Source: Ketobacter sp.
Lineage (GTDB): Bacteria; Pseudomonadota; Gammaproteobacteria; Pseudomonadales; Ketobacteraceae
DNA: 64,000 nt
Assembly: GCF_003671495.1 (NCBI RefSeq)
Contig: NZ_RCHN01000043.1
Location: forward strand, 62,001-126,000
Direction of reading: 5' to 3'
In this document: positions 60,736 to 64,000 of the stretch, piece by piece
Numbering within the stretch: the first letter of the stretch is position 1
Layout of the letters: every line of letters starts with the position of its first letter
Program-made: the position numbers and the translations under genes
Notes under the pieces: generated by a model
The model's database searches: none
The model's input: only the letters and a program-made list of their open reading frames with translations
Told to the model about the DNA's origin: nothing

Positions 60736-60816
60736 ATTACAATAACTTAAACAAAACCACAGGGTCAGGACCGGTGGCCAATGTAAAAGCTTTCGACACC
60801 GTGTCCGGGTGTTCCG

Positions 60817-61983
60817 CTACAGGCATTCCAGGCTGCCGCGCTGATGGGCCAGCCCCGCCACCAGCTGGTCCCGCCCCCGGGCTTTGGCCTGATACAGATT
60901 ATCGTCCGCCACCTTCAGGGCCAGTTCGCCATCCCCGTCATTGACCTGGGCGACACCGATGCTCATGGTCACCTGAAAGGATTCATCCCCCTCGCCAAAA
61001 ATATGATGGCTCAGGTATTTGCGGATTTTCTCCCCCACTTTCTGCCCCTGGGACAAGCGGGTATTGGGCAACAGCACCACGAACTCCTCGCCCCCGAATC
61101 GCGCCACCACATCGCCGGTGGCCCGGGTGCTCTGCGTGAGGATATGACCGACGGCTTTCAACACCTCATCCCCCGCCGGGTGTCCCCAGGTGTCATTCAC
61201 CTGTTTGAAGTGGTCCACGTCGCACATCAACACACACATGGGCTGCTGCCGGCGGCTGTGCCGACGCCCTTCCTGATCCAGGCAGGCGATGAAATGGGAG
61301 CGGTTATGAATCCCGGTGAGCGAATCCATCACCACCAGCCGTTCCAGCTCCTGCTTCTCCCGGTTCATGAAATAGCCCAGCACCATGAACATGATCAGCA
61401 TGGGAATGGCCACGCCGAAGTAAATAATCCGCAACCAGAACGCCCACCAGGCATTGAGACCGTCACCGAGAAAAATCGGCTGGGTGAGCATGGGGGCGTA
61501 GTCCAGGGATTCCGTCCAGAAGCCGATCTCATAGAACAGGAACATCAATCCCAGCACTACCGAGATGGGTTTGTAGACCTCGGCTTTGAACAGGGCCCGC
61601 ACCAGCAGCATCAGGCCCAGGCACAACAGCATCAGGGGGGAATCCTTGTAGCCGTAGGCCACACTGATGGAGGTGACCACCAGAAACGTGACGGTGACGG
61701 TGATCAGGCTCAACCAGGGATGATCTTCGTCAGAACGACGGCGGGACCAGCAGTACACCGCAACGCCCGCCAGCACCAGCGCACACAGCAGTACAATGAT
61801 CTGGATGAACGGCACCACTTCCCAGTTATAGATGCCCTGGTATTCCGGGTCCGCCATGGCCACGAACGGCATCAACAGAAACACCAGGTAGAGTGGAAAC
61901 GGCAACAGGGACATCACCAGGCAGGCAGTGATATCCCGTTGCTGACGAAACCAGCTTTCAAGCCAGAGAAGCCACGCTTGCAC
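60817..61983 (-). CDS. Membrane diguanylate cyclase (second of a tandem pair)
   Basis: A 388-residue protein with six or so membrane helices (residues 15-210) and a C-terminal GGDEF domain with GGEEF active site and DVDHFKQVNDTWGHPAGD. The Arg of the RxxD inhibitory site is one residue out of register (RATGD), so feedback inhibition may be weak. The start is GTG with AGGAGG upstream and overlaps the previous gene by 26 nt. It is a paralogue of its neighbour (shared LDYAP before a helix; LYQAKARGRDQLVA against LYKAKARGRDTVVA). Confidence 0.9.
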   Translation of the reverse strand: MQAWLLWLESWFRQQRDITACLVMSLLPFPLYLVFLLMPFVAMADPEYQGIYNWEVVPFIQIIVLLCALVLAGVAVYCWSRRRSDEDHPWLSLITVTVTFLVVTSISVAYGYKDSPLMLLCLGLMLLVRALFKAEVYKPISVVLGLMFLFYEIGFWTESLDYAPMLTQPIFLGDGLNAWWAFWLRIIYFGVAIPMLIMFMVLGYFMNREKQELERLVVMDSLTGIHNRSHFIACLDQEGRRHSRRQQPMCVLMCDVDHFKQVNDTWGHPAGDEVLKAVGHILTQSTRATGDVVARFGGEEFVVLLPNTRLSQGQKVGEKIRKYLSHHIFGEGDESFQVTMSIGVAQVNDGDGELALKVADDNLYQAKARGRDQLVAGLAHQRGSLECL

Positions 61984-63127
61984 GGGGCAGCACCTCCTCT
62001 TCCACGGTCGCCACCACGGTGTCCCGCCCGCGGGCTTTTGCCTTGTACAGGTTGGCGTCGGCGTAATGCACCAGGTTTTCCGCCAGCAGGTCCCGGCTTT
62101 CCACCACCCCCATGCTGAGGGTCACGGTGAAGCTCTTGCCGGAACAGAAGAACGGCAGGGTCTGCAGGCTTTTCTCCACCCGCCGACACACCCGCAAGGC
62201 ACCGTCCAGGTCCGTTTCCGGCAGCAGAATGGCAAACTCCTCACCACCCACCCGGGCCGGCAGATCCGCCGGCACCCGCATGTGCCGCGCCAGCACTTCG
62301 GCGATGCCCCGCAGCACCACATCCCCCATCAGGTGGCCGTAAGTATCATTGATGCGCTTGAAGTGATCGGCGTCGATCATCACCAGACACAGGGGCTGAC
62401 CGGTACGGCGCTGGCGTTCGCATTCCTCCTCCAGGCGCTGGAAAAAATGGCGTCGATTGGCCAGGCCGGTATGGGCGTCCAGCCGCGACAGCGCCGACAG
62501 ACGGGTACGGTGATAGTCGTATTGATCGAACATCACCCAGGCGATCAGCACATAGGCCACCACACTCACATAGAGCACCCCGGAGCGCATCACTTCGGCC
62601 ATCACATGGTGCCTGCCACCGGCAAAGGCCTGCGGGCTGTAACCGGGAGCGTAGTCCAGCAACCCGGCGTAGATGGCCATATCATTGACGGCGTAGAAGC
62701 TGAGCCCCACCGCAGCACCGATGATCACCGAGCGCAGATCGAGAATCAGGATGCCGATGGGAATAATGCCCACGATCACCAGGTTGGAGGGATAGGTCAG
62801 ATTGCCCCCCAGGAACGCCTCGCAGGCATGGCCGATGCCGGCACAGGTGGCCACCAGGATGGTGGTTTTGGGCAAGGGGGTCGGATTTTTACGGTTCCGC
62901 CACAGGCGCAGCACTGTGATCAGGTACACCAACAACACAGTGCCCAGTACCACGTTGGCGGCGATGATGTATTTGGGCACCAGCAGTTGCCGCCATTCCT
63001 CCACGAACAAACCGGCGCTCTGCGCCCCCATGAACGCCAGCAGGAACGGACTGTCGAGGCACACCACCAGAATGCAGCGCTGGGCCGGGGTGGCGTGGAT
63101 CAGGAAATTGCGGATGATCTGCAACAT
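61958..63127 (-). CDS. Membrane diguanylate cyclase (first of a tandem pair)
   Basis: A 389-residue protein with about six membrane helices (15-230) and a GGDEF domain (GGEEF; MIDADHFKRINDTYGHLMGD). The RxxD site is again shifted (RVPAD). It is the first gene of a two-gene overlapping unit with a closely similar paralogue, as expected from tandem duplication. Signals sensed by the membrane part are unknown. Confidence 0.9.
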   Translation of the reverse strand: MLQIIRNFLIHATPAQRCILVVCLDSPFLLAFMGAQSAGLFVEEWRQLLVPKYIIAANVVLGTVLLVYLITVLRLWRNRKNPTPLPKTTILVATCAGIGHACEAFLGGNLTYPSNLVIVGIIPIGILILDLRSVIIGAAVGLSFYAVNDMAIYAGLLDYAPGYSPQAFAGGRHHVMAEVMRSGVLYVSVVAYVLIAWVMFDQYDYHRTRLSALSRLDAHTGLANRRHFFQRLEEECERQRRTGQPLCLVMIDADHFKRINDTYGHLMGDVVLRGIAEVLARHMRVPADLPARVGGEEFAILLPETDLDGALRVCRRVEKSLQTLPFFCSGKSFTVTLSMGVVESRDLLAENLVHYADANLYKAKARGRDTVVATVEEEVLPRASVASLA

Positions 63128-63392
63128 GGGGTGTCCGTATTATTATAATCGTGGGGACGTTCGTCTCATTTTGCATACTGACAAGCCGGTAGCCAGCGCG
63201 GACAACGTCATAATACGATTCGTTACGCAGCGCTACCTTTGCATACAATCTGTAATTAACTTAACCAGTTAGCTCAGCGTGCCCGTCTGGCGGCGGGGCC
63301 GGCCTTCTGGCATTCACCGCGCCAAACCGCCATAATACGCGGCTATTTTCCGAATCCGCCAACATCCATCTATCGAGCGAAGCACAGTTCCC
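63128..63392. other. Divergent promoter region between GGDEF pair and argS
   Basis: This 265-bp gap should hold promoters for both directions. TATAAT-like hexamers occur on both strands near 63143 and 63248. No gene, repeat or structured RNA was recognised. Confidence 0.5.
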
Positions 63393-64000
63393 ATGACAGT
63401 TCCCACGAAAGACGCGCTACAAGCCCTGCTGGAAGCCACCTTTGACAACCTGATTGCCCAGGGCGTCATCCCGGAGGACGCGCCGCGGCGAATTCAGGTG
63501 GATCGCACCAGAGACAAAAGTCACGGGGATTTTGCCACCAACCTGGCCATGATTCTGGCCAAACCGGCGGGTAAAAAGCCCCGCGACCTGGCCCAGCTGA
63601 TCGTGGATCACCTGCCGCAGAACGATGCCATCACCCAGGTGGACATCGCCGGCCCCGGCTTTATCAACTTTTTCATGAACGACGCCACCCGCTTTGCCGT
63701 GGTGGAGCAGGTGCTGAGCGACACCGAGGCTTTCTGCTCCCCCAACGTGGGCCAGGGTGAGAAGGTGCTGCTGGAGTATGTGTCCGCCAACCCCACCGGC
63801 CCCATGCACGTGGGTCATGGCCGCGGCGCGGCCTACGGCTCGGCCCTGGCCAACCTGCTGCGGGTCACCGGTTATGCGGTGCACCGGGAATACTACATCA
63901 ACGACGCCGGACGCCAGGCGGATGTGCTGGCGGTGTCGGTGTACCTGCGCTATCTGGAAGCCTGTGGCGAAAGCGTGACGATTCCGTCCCGTGCCTACCC
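63393..64000 (+). CDS. argS: Arginyl-tRNA synthetase (partial, cut by window end)
   Basis: The first 202 codons of a class I aminoacyl-tRNA synthetase charging tRNA-Arg. The N-terminal Add-1 domain (VDRTRDKSHGDFATNLAM) and the HIGH-type motif NPTGPMHVGHGRGAAYG are clear, followed by YYINDAGRQ. The gene continues past the right edge. In Pseudomonas argS directly follows priA. Confidence 0.96.
   Translation, partial: MTVPTKDALQALLEATFDNLIAQGVIPEDAPRRIQVDRTRDKSHGDFATNLAMILAKPAGKKPRDLAQLIVDHLPQNDAITQVDIAGPGFINFFMNDATRFAVVEQVLSDTEAFCSPNVGQGEKVLLEYVSANPTGPMHVGHGRGAAYGSALANLLRVTGYAVHREYYINDAGRQADVLAVSVYLRYLEACGESVTIPSRAY

Noticed and set aside
58759..63127. A complete phage-defence island between priA and argS
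   Set aside because: Only the KAP NTPase has a defence-related relative; no nuclease effector, toxin, integrase or methylase accompanies it.
1..64000. tRNA, rRNA, CRISPR arrays, IS elements, attachment sites
   Set aside because: No cloverleaf with a T-loop motif, no regularly spaced repeats, no transposase or integrase, and no terminal inverted repeats were found by reading both strands.

Overview
The window is a 64 kb chromosomal segment from a GC-rich gammaproteobacterium, most likely a marine or halotolerant member of the Pseudomonadales/Oceanospirillales side (Alcanivorax-, Ketobacter- or Marinobacter-like; the species cannot be named from sequence alone). The reasons are ectoine synthesis genes, the FabV type of enoyl-ACP reductase, many lipid-related genes, and gene orders also found in Pseudomonas: speD-osmC-vfr, fpr divergent from finR, and maeB-nuclease-rpmE-priA-argS. 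No insertion sequence, prophage, CRISPR array, rRNA or tRNA was seen. About 51 protein genes fill nearly all of the sequence.

Layout. 0-3 kb: ectoine synthesis, with EctA and EctB joined in one reading frame, divergent from a MarR/EctR-type regulator. 3-5 kb: amtB ammonium channel with an unknown partner and no adjacent glnK. 5-11.7 kb: a Cus-type copper/silver efflux operon (CusC-CusB-CusA) led by a small Cys-rich exported protein and a possible 10-codon leader peptide. 11.7-17.2 kb: acyl-CoA dehydrogenase, an AraC regulator, and a KorA-KorB 2-oxoacid:ferredoxin oxidoreductase operon that ends in a rubrerythrin-like protein. 17.4-28.3 kb: lipid and envelope genes (FabV, a PilZ-PilZ-GNAT fusion, an RND/MMPL exporter divergent from a cytochrome P450 around a perfect 17-bp palindrome, a DUF2959 lipoprotein, FadL, an SDR reductase). 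28.5-34 kb: small membrane protein, MarR regulator, metallophosphoesterase, MATE exporter, DUF945 protein and an ArsC/LMW-phosphatase-like protein.

34-46 kb is dominated by cyclic-di-GMP signalling: a 7TM-DISM/EAL phosphodiesterase divergent from a PilZ-Rossmann fusion, a GNAT-nitrilase whose Shine-Dalgarno and start codon lie in one arm of a perfect 16-bp inverted repeat, the fpr/finR redox pair with a 13-bp tandem repeat at the end of fpr, and two PAS-GGDEF cyclases flanking a small periplasmic binding protein. 46-53.7 kb: a secreted aspartoacylase-family protein, DsbA, an alpha/beta hydrolase, a patatin lipase, a histidine phosphatase, SpeD, an OsmC-like protein and a Vfr/CRP regulator. 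53.7-64 kb: malic enzyme, nuclease, rpmE, priA, then a KAP P-loop NTPase and two tandem membrane GGDEF cyclases placed between priA and argS, which are adjacent in Pseudomonas; argS runs off the window.

The most unusual content is (1) the EctA-EctB fusion with a retained internal ribosome site, (2) two PilZ-fused putative enzymes, (3) the start-codon-occluding inverted repeat before the GNAT-nitrilase, (4) the rubrerythrin-coupled KorAB, and (5) several terminator-like or leader elements placed where they could control the following gene.
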